This document shows, piece after piece, positions 45,093 to 57,289 of a stretch of DNA of 64,000 nt. Position numbers and translations under genes: made by a program. The notes beneath the pieces were generated by a model, which saw only the letters and a list, made by a program, of their open reading frames with translations, did no database searches and was not told the origin of the DNA. Source of the stretch: Hypericum androsaemum (lineage: Eukaryota > Streptophyta > Magnoliopsida > Malpighiales > Hypericaceae); assembly GCA_963995505.1 (NCBI GenBank), contig OZ023187.1:7651176-7715175 (forward strand), written 5' to 3'. Numbering within the stretch: position 1 is the stretch's first letter; each line of letters opens with the position of its first letter.

Positions 45093-45801
45093 GGGGAAAA
45101 GAGTTTTGATATAATGTACTAGGAGGTCCAGCCTATAATTAATTAGTCCCTGAGTTTTGAGAAATCAAATATATTAGTCCCTATGATCAATTTGCATCTA
45201 AAATGACACTTGAGAGGACGAAAATACCCTTCAAAAGAACACAACCCAGCCCCCCCTCTCTCTCTTCCTTCTCTCTTGTCTCCTCCCGCCGGTCGCCCGC
45301 CGTACGCCCCGCTTCAGATTCGAAGCCACTTGACCAAATTGTCACGACCCAGTTCCAAAATTGGTAACCTGGTCAAGCTCTTCCCCATTTGGGGCCTTGA
45401 ACATCTCCAAGCTGCCATGTCTCGGGCAACATTAGGGAGATTTCTAGCCTTTCGATTTGCCAAGGCTTCGACCATGGCCAATTTTTTGTCTGCTTATTTC
45501 ACGTCAAGTTTGTGTTTTGTCCTTTCGGAATTGGGTTATTAGGTTAGATTTGGCAGGTGAAGAAGTTTCGCTTTTTAACATGGTGGTGGTTTTTTTTACT
45601 TTAAGCATAGGGTTAGTTATTTGTGATTTTGGAATTTCAAAGTGATAGAGGGTATTTTCGTCCTCTCGAGTGTCATTTTAGATGCAAATTGATTATAGGG
45701 ACTAATAGGTTTGATTTCTCAAAACTGAGGGACTAATTAATTATAGACTGGACCTCCTAGTACATTATATCAAAACATAAGGACTTATGAGTTTTTTCCC
45801 C
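45093..45801. mobile_element. 709-bp MULE-type element with ~140-bp inverted ends
   Basis: The arms contain GATATAATGTACTAGGAGGT, AATTAATTAGTCCC and CAATTTGCATCTAAAATGAC in inverted orientation at both ends. A perfect 9-bp duplication TTATTTTTA lies at 45084-45092 and 45802-45810. The GC-rich core (45240-45600) looks like captured exon sequence; a plus-strand frame reads LVKLFPIWGLEHLQAAMS. I cannot identify the source. No transposase. Confidence 0.82.
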
Positions 45802-45810
45802 TTATTTTTA

Positions 45811-46454
45811 TGGTAGGTGTGATATTTATTACTCTGCCTTAATTAGTGAGCTATTTTGAAAATCATTTAAACTTGGACATTTGGCTATAATTGTCTTTAT
45901 AAATGGCAGCTGTATGACTATATAGGTAAATTCTTCTATTCAACCTTCCATCTTTTCATGAATTATTAAAAGTGACTAATTAATGAAAATTAATGACGTT
46001 TCTTACAAAGGTCAAAAGAACCGTGAATATTTATCCAACTGAGCGTCCAAATCCTTTCTAGACAATGATGTATAAAATTAAATTAATACTTTCTTTTTAC
46101 TCAATATTGAATTATTTTTATAAATAAAGTTGTATTTACCGAGAAAAATACTCACCAACAATAACACTGTTGAATTGTTAAATTAAGTTTTGAAAAAAAT
46201 ATAATCATATCAATTGTATTCAATTTTTATCTAAGTTCAAAATTTGACAATTAGGTACCATTTATAGTTAAATTTAACGTTAATGTTTAACTGTCGTATC
46301 TAAACGAAATTCTATCAAATATAATTAATAAGAGGAGTTTCCGTACCCGTACGGGAAGGCAGTTTCCATACCTATACGGAGAAGGGTAAAAATGTCCAAA
46401 AAATGATACGCGTGTGTGTAATGTGAAGAGAGAGGTGGGTTGGGGTGTAGGTTC
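45811..46454. other. Intergenic; dispersed repeat, no gene
   Basis: 46236-46320 resembles 51303-51420 (both with GACAATTA-GTACCA-TTATAGTTAA and TTCTATCAA), a dispersed non-coding repeat. Confidence 0.4.
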
Positions 46455-46462
46455 ACTCCCCC

Positions 46463-48280
46463 TAGACCTGGCCATGAATTGAATCCGATTCGTAATTCGA
46501 TTCGATTCGAATTCGTCATGATAAGAATTAAATACGGTTCAAGTTTTTTGTAATTCGTCAAACTGGCGAATTTAATTCGAATTCGTTTTGAGAATTCGAT
46601 TCGTATCGAATTCGATCCGAATTCGATTCGAATTCATAAAAATTCAAAAAGGGGGGGGGGGGGGGGGGAGGGGAGGGGGGGTTGGGGCGGGAATTCAAAA
46701 GGGGGGGGGAGTAATTTGAATTTCGCTGACGTCAGCGCTTGCGTCAGCGTCAGGGGCAAATTACCATTTTTTTTCTTACCTTTTTTTTGTTACCGTTTTA
46801 ATCTCCAGGTTACCTTTTTTTTTTACTGTTGGTACTTTTTTAAATTTTTTTAAAATTCAGAATTTCTTCCCAACTCTATAAATACCACCTCTTATTCTTC
46901 AAATTTTACACATTCCAATCTCAATTCTCTACTTCTCTTATTGAAAATTTGAGCTATATAAATTCTCCCTCAAGTTTACTAATTAGATATATTAGTCATA
47001 TTTCTCATATAATTACTCATATTACTATATAATTATGTCATCAAGTAGAGCAAATAAGGGTAAGAAAAAACGTGTGGAACATTACTCATATTAAAGTATT
47101 TCAAGGAGATTCCCCAACTTAATTTAATTGCAACCGTTTTTATGCCGAACATTAAAATTGATGGTTTAAAAAATTTATTATATGCGTATTACACAAATTT
47201 TAAAATTTTTTTGCAAGTTCCTAATCTAGAAGATCATGTTGTAAAAATTACAAACAATGTAAAAAAAGATATTTTGGATTTAATGAGTGAATATAGTATT
47301 AGGAATAATGCTTCTACATCTAATGAACCAACTCCCTCTCCCTCACAAGGTAAAAAATTAAGTTTTACGGAAAGATTGTTAATGAAAAAACAAAAAAGAC
47401 CCCGAGGAATAAGTTTAACCAATTCGGAATTTGATTTATATCTTAACACACAATTTGATATTCCATTTGTCAAATCTTCTAGTTTTGCTTTATTAGAATG
47501 GTGGAACAACCATGTAGAACAATTTCCGGTTATGTCAATTGTTGCAAAAGAATTGCTTGCTTGTCCGATTTCGACGGTTGCCGTGGAACAAGCATTTAGT
47601 GCAGGAGGTAATATTTTGGATGAACACCGGTACTCAATGACACCGCAATCTTTGGAGGCGCAAGCATTGGTCGCCGATTGGACCAAGGCGGAAAGACGAC
47701 AACAAGAATTGGTCCGGGAAAATCCCGACCAACTATATGACCTCGATGATGCCACAACCGGTGAAAGTACAAACACATCCGACTAGGTGAGTTAGCTCCA
47801 TAAAGGTAAGAGAACTACGTGGGCTTTGATTCCTTCGGAGCTAAGGATACGTAGGCAACTTAATTTGGTACATTAAGTGCAAGCCCAATCTTTAGTTTAT
47901 TTCTTTTTCCCAAAAAATGTTAAACACTAATTCCTAATTTTTTTAAATATTTGAAGCAAAAATCAAAGTTTTTAAATTTTTCAAAAAATATCATAACTTT
48001 TTAAACTTTTTCGAAAATATTACAAAAATATTCAAAATATCAAAAAAAATTAGAGGCTTTAGAATTTTTTAATTAAGTATTAAAATTATAGAATTAATTC
48101 AAATTCGAATTCGATTATAATTCGATTATAATTCGATTCTAATTCGATTCTAATTCGAAAATTCATAATTCGTATTCGATTCGTCTTGTGAAGAATTGAA
48201 TACGGTTTAATATTTTGATAAATTCGAATTCGAATAAATTCGATTCGAATTCGTCCAAATTTGAACCGTGGTCACGTCTA
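46463..48280 (+). mobile_element. hAT element, internally deleted, retaining the dimerisation domain
   Basis: The left end is TAGACCTGGCCATGAATTG; the right end, read inward, is TAGACGTGACCACGGTTC. A perfect 8-bp duplication ACTCCCCC lies at 46455-46462 and 48281-48288. Both subterminal regions are dense in AATTCGAAT/ATTCGATTCG repeats. The interior has a transposase remnant (47142-47786). Runs of G (46649-46710) mark a low-complexity stretch. Confidence 0.88.
47142..47786 (+). pseudogene. hAT transposase C-terminal part
   Basis: 214 codons ending in the hAT dimerisation domain: FALLEWWNNHVEQFPVMSIV, ACPISTVAVEQAFSAGGNIL and RYSMTPQSLEAQALVADW. The N-terminal zinc finger and DDE core are missing. 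A short frame at about 47036 (MSSSRANKGKKKRVEHYSY) looks like the original protein start, so an internal deletion fused start region and tail. It is not expected to transpose by itself. Confidence 0.85.
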
Positions 48281-48399
48281 ACTCCCCCTTATTTAAATCT
48301 TGTACTTATTTGTGTATTATTTTGAAACAAATCAAACTGATATATTATTTAATTAATAATTTATTTTTATTTTAAGTATTAATTAATATTTTTGAAACC

Positions 48400-50900
48400 A
48401 CGCATGCCATTTAATTAATTATTCATAACCGGGTATGACATTTATCATAACCCCGCATGCCATTTAATCAAATCGGGTATGTCATTTAATTAATTATTCA
48501 TAATCGAGCATGTTATTTAACAAACACCTTTCAGCCGCTTGTAACTAAGTCGACTATTGACTTCAAATGTATTTTTTGACATCCTTACACTCTGAATTTG
48601 GAGAAGCTATAAGTATAAAGTTGTAAATATACATATGAGCTTTGCACAAAAACTTGAATCAACTCAATCGGGCTTCGGAGTAAGAAGTTGTGGCTCTCCA
48701 AACGAAACATATTCTCGTTATTCAGTCGACTCTTAATTTCAAACGTATTTTAGATATCTTTACACTCTAAATTCGGAGAAGTCATAAACTATAAAGTTAT
48801 AGATATGTATCTCAACTTAATGCAAAAATTTGAATTACCTCAATCAGACTTCGGAGTAATAAGTTGTGGCTCTCCAACCAAAACCTATTGACCATTTCTC
48901 ACCGTCGTCGGGCATGCCATTTGACATAACTAGGCATGTAAATTTATCAAAAATGGGCATGCCATTTTTTATATGGCATGCCATTTAACAAACACCTTCA
49001 AGTCGCTTGTAACTCGGTTGACTATTGACTTCAAACGTATTTTTGACATCCTTACACTCAGAATTTAGAGAAGTCATATATTATTGATATACGTCTCAGC
49101 TTTACAAGCAACTTGAATAAACTCAATCGGTCTCTGGAGCAAGAAGTTTTGGCTCCCCAACAAAAACCTATCCTCCTAACTCAGTCGACTAATGACTTCA
49201 AATATATTTTAGACATCCTTACACTCAGAATTTGAAGACGTCATAAAATACAAAGTTGTAGATATACATCTATGTTTCTTTAAGAAACTTGAATCACCTC
49301 AATCGGACTCTGAAGTAAGAAGTTGTGGCTCTCCAACAAAAATTTGTCGATCGCTTCTCACCGTCATTGGGCATGTCATTTGACATTACCGGGCATGCCA
49401 ATTTATCAAACTAGGACATGCCATTTTTTATCACCAGGCATGGCATTTAACATAATGCAAAATATTATTTGACATAACCGAGCGTGCCATTTAATAAACG
49501 CCTTTCAGCCGCTTGTAACTCGGTCAACTATTAAATTTAAATATATATTTGACATCATTAAACTCCGAATTTAGAGAAGTCATAAACTATAAAGTTGTAG
49601 ATATATGTATCTTCTTTACACAGCAATTTAAATCAACTCAATCGAGCTCCGGAGCAAGAAATTATAGCTCTCAAACCAAAACTTATACTCGTAACTCGCT
49701 CAATTTTTGAATTCAAACATATTTTAAACATCCTTACACTCCAAATTTTGAGAAGTCATAAATTATAAAGTTGTAGAATACATCCCAGCTTCACCCAGAA
49801 ACTTGAATCACCTCAATCAGACTTTGGAGTAAGAAGTTGTGGCTCTCCAACCGAAACATATCGACTGCTTCTCACCGTCGTCGGGCATGCCATTTGACAT
49901 AACTAGGCGAGCCAATTTATCGAACATGGGCATGACATTTTTTTTATAACCTGGCATACTATTTAAGATAGCTGTATATGCCATTTGACATAATCAGTCA
50001 TGCCATTTGACAAACAACTTCAAGTCGTTTGTAACTCGGTCAACTATTACCTTCAAACATATTTTTTTCATCCTTACACTCCTAATTTGGAGAAGTCATA
50101 AACTACAAAATTATAGATACACATCTCATATTTGCAAAGCAACTTGAATCAACTCAATAGAACTCTGAAACAAGACGTTATGGCTCCCCAACCAAAATTT
50201 ATCCTTTTAACTCGGTCGACTCTTAATGTCAAATATATTTTAGACATCCTTACACTCCAAATTTGGAGAAGTCATAAACTACAAAGTTGTAGATATACAT
50301 CTCAGCTTTGCCTAGCAACTGATTCACCTCAATCAGACTCCGGAGTAAGAAGTTGTGCACCAAAACCTGTCAACCGCTTCTCACCATCGTTGGGCATGCC
50401 ATTTGACATAATCGGGCATGTCAATTTATCAAACCTGGGCACACCATTTTTTATCATTAGGCATGCCATTTAACATAATCGGACATATCATTTGACATAA
50501 CCGAGTATGCCATTTAACAAACACCTTTTAGCCTCTTGTAACTCGATGAACTATTGACTTCAAACATATTTTTAATATCTTTATACTCTAAATTTGGAGA
50601 AGTCATAAACTAAAAAGTTGTAGATATACGTATCTTCTTCACATATCAACTTGAATCAACTCAATCGAGCTCCGAAGTAAGAAGTTGTGACTCCCCAATC
50701 GTAACTTATCCTCTTTACTCGGTCGACTCTTGACCTCAAACGTATTTTAGACATCCTTACACTCCGAATTCTGAGAAGTAATAAACTTCAAAGTTATAGA
50801 TATACATCTGTACTTCGCACATCACTTGAATCACCTCAATCATATTTCAGAGTAAGAAATTGTGGCTCTCCAACTGAACCTTATCGACTGCTTAAAAAAA
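48400..50900. repeat. Higher-order tandem repeat, about five ~500-bp units
   Basis: A phrase such as GTAACTCGGTCGACTATTGA recurs at about 48540, 49008, 49511, 50030 and 50537. A second related phrase recurs at about 48717, 49187, 49690, 50208 and 50716. Spacing is 470-520 bp. Each unit has two ~180-bp subunits (sharing CATCCTTACACTC, GGAGAAGTCATAAA, AAAGTTGTAGATATACAT, GAAGTTGTGGCTCTCCAAC) plus a linker rich in GGCATGCCATTTGACATAA. The units have diverged by many substitutions, so the array is old. No protein is encoded. Confidence 0.88.
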
Positions 50901-51499
50901 TAAAAGTGAGTCCACATTAAAAAAAAATTAGGGAACATAGAAAAAAATCACCACCAAGTAATAAAAGAAAAGAAAAAAATAGGGACCATTAATTGCTACT
51001 AAAGAGTATGCGTGGCAGTCATTCATTGGTTGGAGCAAATTCTATGACACATGTGGAACAAGAAAATAAAAAGCTATGGAAAAAATTGCCCCCGTATAAT
51101 AATGGTCGTGAGATTAGGATTGGCCTGATCTGATGACCTGCATTTCTTCCTATGCCGTGCGAGAAAGGATTGCACTTCCGCATGTAATCTAAGCGCAATT
51201 AATAAACTATATATAAAATGTTATGATTGGGTAGAGAAGATATTGCTGCTAGTAAATCGTTCAATATTGACCGTTAAAATTGTAACCAATTAAATTATGT
51301 TTTGACAATTAAGTACCAGTTATAGTTAATTCAATCTCAACAATAAAAGGTCAGTATTTAACTACCATATCTTGACAAAATTTTATCAACCGTATCTTGA
51401 CAAAATTCTATCAACCGTTAGTAAACGATTTGTTAGAGAACATATCGTTGCTAGTAAATAGTTTGTTATTGACCGTTAAAATAACAAACCAATAACATA
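50901..51499. other. Spacer with a ~60-bp direct repeat
   Basis: GTTGCTAGTAAATAGTTTGT with TATTGACCGTTAAAAT near 51440-51480 nearly repeats 51245-51290. No gene. Confidence 0.4.
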
Positions 51500-51955
51500 T
51501 ATGCTGGTGGTGGGTTTAGAGGAGGTGCGGACCACGAGCCTACTAGGGAGAGACCTAGGTTGGTGTTGGATCCACGCAAGGGCGGGTTAGGAGGGGATTT
51601 GGAGCCCGTTAGGACTAACAAGCCGAGTCCTTTTGGTGCTGCCAAGCCCAGGGAAGAGGCGTTAGCGGAGAAAGGGTTGGATTCGAAGAAGCTGGATGTG
51701 GAGATTGAAACTAAGAAGAGTAGCTCCCAATCAAGCAGGCCGACTAGTGGGCATTCAAGCAGGCCTTCGAGTGCCCATTCCAGTAGGTCGGAAGAGGTAC
51801 ACCAGCAGGGGTCGTTGGAGATTGTAGTCTCCAAGCCTAAGCCGAAGGTGAATCCGTTCGGTGAGGCCAAACTCAGGAGGTTTTGTTGCAAGAAAGGAGA
51901 CAAGATTGGCGAAAGATCGATCTCGAGTTGGAGCACCGCCGTGTGGAAAGGTGCA
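51500..51955 (+). pseudogene. eIF4B fragment (retrocopy or captured), frameshifted
   Basis: An intron-free reading resembles plant translation initiation factor 4B: ADHEPTRERPRLVLDPRKGG, SPFGAAKPREEALAEKGLD, SSRPTSGHSSRPSSAHSSRS and KPKPKVNPFGEAK. After NPFGEAK the frame shifts by one base; the next frame continues LLQERRQDWRKIDLELEHR (about 51880-51940). The N-terminus and C-terminus of the ~500-residue protein are absent. It lies at an AT-rich junction without recognisable target duplication. Confidence 0.75.
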
Positions 51956-52619
51956 TGATGAAACATTTGCCTTATGAAATTAAGGCAAATCATGATATCG
52001 TGTATTATTGGTTCTCCTTAATCTGCTCGGGAATGCATCGTGTATTAACTATTTATGAAATCATGATATCGTGTATTAACTATTTATGAAATTATGATAA
52101 CCATGCGTAGGACATATGAACAAGAGTTAATTGAGCATCTGATCACAATTATGAGGTTCCACCATCCAACGGATTGGAAAAAATCAGTATATAGCCTATT
52201 AACTAACCCAGCTGAACCCACAAGTCGATAGTCTGGGGAGTCTCCTACCTGACAATAGCCAAGTAGAAGACTGCCTATGGCCGCTAGCCTCAGGTTATCC
52301 CTAGCAAGGGAACCTCCTACCCTTCCCCTCGAGGAACACACACACCCAAATCTCCCACACCTATAGTTTACGGTTGCAGCCAGTGGCCTCATTGAAAATC
52401 CTATCTGTGCCACCCGACAGGAGAAAAAGAGTACACACTGATAGCACTGCTGGTCTATATTACATAGATAGGCCGAGTAGCTCCAAGTCGAGACCAAAAC
52501 CAGTAATAGTACATGATGAACTACCATAAATCAGATTTTGATAACCGAAAATATTGAAGTTAACTCTAAATTTAAAAGATAATTACTTTAATAATAATAG
52601 AAAATAATTAGAACTATAG
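51956..52619. other. No recognised gene
   Basis: The 147-codon minus-strand frame (52084-52527) is Cys- and Ser-rich and similar to nothing I know. The run 51997-52092 contains a short direct repeat (ATCATGATATCGTGTATTA). Confidence 0.35.
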
Positions 52620-53000
52620 GTTCAAGTCTAAGTTTGGCAAGAATATCTCGAAAGTCTTGGCGTGAAGCAAAAGTTTAGTACAACTTTTCAATCACAAATG
52701 GATGAGAATTTTGGAAGGACGTGTATTGCACAAGTCTCTCACAAATTTATGACTAGGCATAATCTATCAAGAAATGCTTATGGAATGTATCAAGATATAT
52801 TGAATTAGTCAAAGAGTGTGAACCTTGGAGTTAGAAACCAACACATAGAAAAGTACCAATTTTCTTTTGGTTACATAGACAAATTTGAGGACAAATTTTC
52901 TTAAGAGGTAAAGAATGTGATAACCCAAAAATTAATTTTGAAAAAACAATAGAAAATTTAGTGATCTATAGTAATTGAAAAAAAGTTAGGATTATTATTT
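52620..53000 (+). mobile_element. Ty3/gypsy remnant: end of integrase, 3' end and LTR start
   Basis: 52650-52730 reads SLGVKQKFSTTFQSQMDENF, matching the gypsy integrase phrase (LG.KL.FSTAFHPQTDGQ) with several losses. 52880-52917 reads EDKFS-like, then a purine-rich AAGAGGTAAAGAATG, followed by TGATAACCCAAAAATT, the usual LTR start context. Frameshifts and stops abound. Confidence 0.6.
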
Positions 53001-53679
53001 ACCTATATAATTAATTAATTTAACCTGATTTCCTTTCACACAAAAAAACAAAACCTGATTTCCTTGCTTTTTATGGTAGACAACTGTTTTTTTCCCCTCA
53101 ATGTTGAATCATGTGTCTGCTTTACATTCGTGAGTGGCGTGTACCTGCAATCATGGGTAATGTATATTAGTAAAAATCTACTTCAATATCATGCCATTCT
53201 AGCCTTTGATGTACCACTTCTAATTTTTTTTACAAGGTAATCTATGTTTTATCTAGTTAACAACTAAATGATATTCATTAACTCAGTTAATTAAAAATAT
53301 CATGTGTCGTGCCACATTATTATTTTTACTCGCATGTCATGCTACGTGAATAAAATTATGGAATAAAGATCACATAAGTCTCTCTACTTACTCAAAAAAA
53401 TCTAATACAAATCAAGTACTTAAAATCAGTCAATTTAACCCCTTTACTACTCCAAACGCCAATTCACATCCCACACATACTTTTTCGGTCACCGGCAATA
53501 TCTCATCATTTAAGCGACAGCCATGTCATCCTCAAATATTCCACGTCACCTGTCAACTCTCTCCAAAGACCAAAAAAATAAGCCACCGCCAGCCTCTCCC
53601 CCGCTTTCTGTTTCTCCACGTCATCATTTACCTGTGCCCTTCATGCATCCCATTCTCAAACCTCTCGTGCTTAAAACTG
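53001..53679. other. Spacer; no gene
   Basis: AT-rich followed by a C-rich part (53400-53650) with a short frame of unclear origin. Confidence 0.35.
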
Positions 53680-53689
53680 GTCAGGTCAT

Positions 53690-54083
53690 CCTATTACTTG
53701 GGATCTGTATGAATTATTGGAAATGTCTCAACTTCCTATTTAGTTATTGCCTAATGTAATAGGATTCTAATTAGGAAGGAACTCTAGTGTTAGTCTTTTA
53801 TAAATAAGAGGGCAGTGTTAAGGAGTTCTTTGGACTAAACACAATGGGTATGGTAGTGTAGGTAGGAAGAAGGGCTTGAGGCGGGTAGCCTCGCCATAGC
53901 CTATGTATCGGTTGTACTCCATATCATAGTGAAGATCGTCTATACCCTCGTGGAGTAACTCAGTTGACCGAACCATGTATCGCATGTCCTCAGTGTTCCT
54001 ATTGTTCTCAATCTCTCTGTTGTTCTGCATGGGCCTATCGAAAGTACTTTCGCTGCCCTAACAACTGGTATCGGAGCTTTGGT
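53690..54083 (+). mobile_element. Probable LTR with primer-binding site, truncated retroelement
   Basis: TATAAATAAG at about 53800 looks like an LTR promoter. The region ends at about 54061, followed by TGGTATCGGAGCTTTGG, one base off the tRNA-Met-type primer-binding consensus. The internal sequence after it (to about 55620) has no reverse-transcriptase signature. Confidence 0.45.
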
Positions 54084-55620
54084 ATGTATCCGGGTAAACA
54101 TTGATTTAGAGGGACTGATCTACAATTTTAGAACAAGGGCAGGGGCAATTTGGTAAGTTTGCCAGATTTGGGGATAAGGGTTTTTCCCCTTTTGGAGGCT
54201 TGCTGCCACCGGGAAGAAGGGAGCAGCCGACCGCCGCTGGCCGTCGCCTGCTGCTAGTACGCCGTGACGCATCGCCGAAGTCCTCGATGTCCACCATGAG
54301 CCACAGATGTCGCGGTTGTCTGGAGAAGAAGAAGACTGTCGGGGAGAGAGTACTTCCTGTCGTCGAAGAGAGAGAAGAGGAAGGAGCTCCGTTTGCCAAA
54401 GAGGGAAAAGAGGACTCCCCATGCCATCACCGCCAGAGGAGGGTTCGAGTCTGAGCCCGCACTGCTATTCGTCCCATCGCCCGAAGAGAGAGAGTCGGGG
54501 AGAGAGGGAGAGTCACGGAGAGAGAAAAAGACTCTCTGACTGCTGCTGCCCACCGCCGCCGCCGACCGAGGCTGAGCTGCATCACCTCGAGTCATCGGCC
54601 ACCACCGGAAAGGTGTCTCGGCCACCACCGGAAAGGTGTCTCGGCCGTCGGGGAAGATTCTGGCATTGCCCATGGAAACCCTTGGTGTTTGAAGTTGTTG
54701 AAGATGGAAACCCTAGATTTTAGTTAACCAAAGGTCAACAGTATGATAAAAATTCAAGGGATTGGCTGATTTATATTATTTTTTCAACAACTTTGGAGTA
54801 TACAGGTATGCAGATCGGGCAGATAATGGGCATGGTGATTTGTTCGTCCGAGTTGAGAAGAATTTGGCCGAGTGAAGGTCAGATTGAGGTCCTGTTGAAA
54901 CAGATGAGTTCTGGTCAGGTAGATTCACAAAAGATATGTCATGAGGTTTGGTTCAAATTGGAGGAGAGATACTCCCTTGTGCCGTGGGATTTGATCGGGT
55001 CATAGGTTCATAATGTTGGACCAGGAGATGGATCGGGTGAAGACCTTGAGCAGAGCTTGAGCCTAGTATTCGTTGACGAGGTGCAGATGTAGTGCAGAGG
55101 TGGCATACAGTTTACACTGTTGTTGCAAGTGTCAGTTTACTCACGTGTTTCGCAGGTTATCACAAGTGTCCAGCAAGGTGATCACGAGAAGGTGATGTAA
55201 AGTTTAGAAGTTGGTGCCCTCTTCTCCTGTTTGATTGGAGATCGGTTGAGAAAGTATAGCACCAAAGAGCATGGTGCAGCTTGCGTGCATACGGTATTCT
55301 CCTGATAGATTAGTGACGTCGTGAAGGTGGAGATTTCCCGTGGAGGTGGAGTAGCAAAGATCGGTTGAGAAAGTATGGCGCCGAAGAGCAGAGTGCAGCT
55401 TACGCGCATACGATTTTCTCCTGATGTGTTGAGTGATCAAGTGAAGATCCATGGTGAGCAGATACTTGTAGAAAATTTTCGGTGGAGTTTTCAGATTATG
55501 GAGTCTGATAAGTACTCGGAGAAGGCGTTGGATGATCAAGTTAAGAGTACGCAAGAGTACTAGTCAGATTTAGACGAACGATGAACTCATGTTCGAGGTG
55601 GAGCATAAACACGTCCACCG
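54084..55620 (+). other. GC-rich internal region of the truncated retroelement; unrecognised
   Basis: GC-rich with Ser/Arg/Pro-rich short frames on both strands. CACCACCGGAAAGGTGTCTC is directly repeated at about 54600. About 55220-55440 contains a duplicated segment of ~70 bp (GATCGGTTGAGAAAGTAT, GCATACG, TTCTCCTGAT) at about 130-bp spacing. No domain recognised. Confidence 0.35.
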
Positions 55621-56440
55621 CTAGACCTCCTTTCATTCAGCACCTGGTTGATCTCAATCACGACACCCATGGGTGAGGAGGCGTCGTACACCACCTGGGA
55701 TTAACCGGTAAAGTTTGGTAGCTATTCGATGGTGGTGTGTCATGTGGCAGCACGAATGACATGATGTGTCACGTGGATGTGAATAGGTATTAATCTACCC
55801 AATATTAAGCATATGTCACTTGTTTCCCAAGTGTGAAATTCACATGGTAAGATAAATTAAAACTAGAAGATAATAGTGTGTTAGAATTTGAAATTACAAG
55901 GTACTAAAATAAATTTATACCACGTATATTCAGAATTAATGGACCCCGCTAGGAATGAGATGAATTACAATGATAAAGGTGAGGGTGTCACTTTATGATT
56001 TAGTGTATCCCTTTTGAACCATTAAAATGGTTAGCATGTCTTTGTGACAGCCAAAAATATTATAGTGTGACTACTATGGTCCATTTGGTCAGCCATTACA
56101 TGTCCTTCTGTAACAAAACAATAAAAAAATAAACTACATAATACTTCGAAAAAAAACGTCAAAACATAGGATATCAGAGTATTTTTTTGGATTTTTGTCC
56201 AAACATAGGATATCAGAGTATTTTTTTGGATTTTTCTAGTCATACACATGGGCACCACGTAAAAGAGAGAACAATGACGTGTGGATGATGTCGCAATCCA
56301 CGTTAGCACCAGCTCAAAAAAAAATCAAGGTCAGTAGTTTCTCATAAAAAGTGTAATTTTGAAACTAGTATTAACAAAATAGACAAAACGAAATTATATG
56401 TTAGTTGTTCAAAAATTGTTAAACTGTAAAATTCGAAAAT
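55621..56440. other. Spacer; no gene
   Basis: AT-rich. A 35-bp direct repeat containing ACATAGGATATCAGAGTAT lies at 56163-56237. Confidence 0.4.
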
Positions 56441-57289
56441 TAGGGGTGACCACGTTTTCGGACCGTCAATTAAAATTCGGAAACTGCCGAATATAATTCG
56501 GAAACCGCGAGTTCAAGGTTAAAAAAAAGTGGAACATTAACGAGATCTCCATCCCATGGGGAGGGATTTGATGGGACAAAGGTAGTCCCCAAGTTTGGGG
56601 ACTAAAGGAGAGATGGTGGCAATCTAGGTATTAATAAATTTACTAAGGGTAATTTTAGAAAACTAATAGAAATAATATCAGGAATAAAAATTATGAAAAT
56701 TTCAAAAAAGGTAAACAATAACCACCAATAAACGTGGAGGACTCTTCAACTTCTTGTAAGGAGGACTCTTTACCAATATAAAAAACCCTAGGAGCTACTT
56801 TTTTCCTAAACAAAAATTCCTAAAACAAAAATCCATGGGATTCTTCCTCCTTCGGGATTCTTCCTTACCTCTCTTCTTCCTCCTCTTCTTCCTCCTTCGG
56901 GATTCTTCCTCTTCTTTTCCCCAAAGTTGCACACTTTTTCTCCTTTTATTTTATTTTCTCATTTTTCCAGATCTGGTGGATTTGGCCTAGATCAGAGTTG
57001 AACTGTGTTGTTTGGTGCTTCATGGACCGTCTCCCGCCACCTTCGTCCTTCGCTGGTTTGTTGCTTCATCCTCCAGGGTCTAACTCGAATTCAAGCTCGT
57101 TTTGGGAGGTTTCCGGTGTTCTTCGAGAAGTTGATCACCGTCGACCTCCTCCGGTTGATCCTTTACTTTATCTATATTTTTTTGTTATTTAGTTTCCATG
57201 TTATCTGTGAACTTTAAAGTTATTGGTTTTAAGATGCAGGGAAATTATTTTGAGATGTACGATGTAGCGAAATTAGTTTTTAGCTTCAA

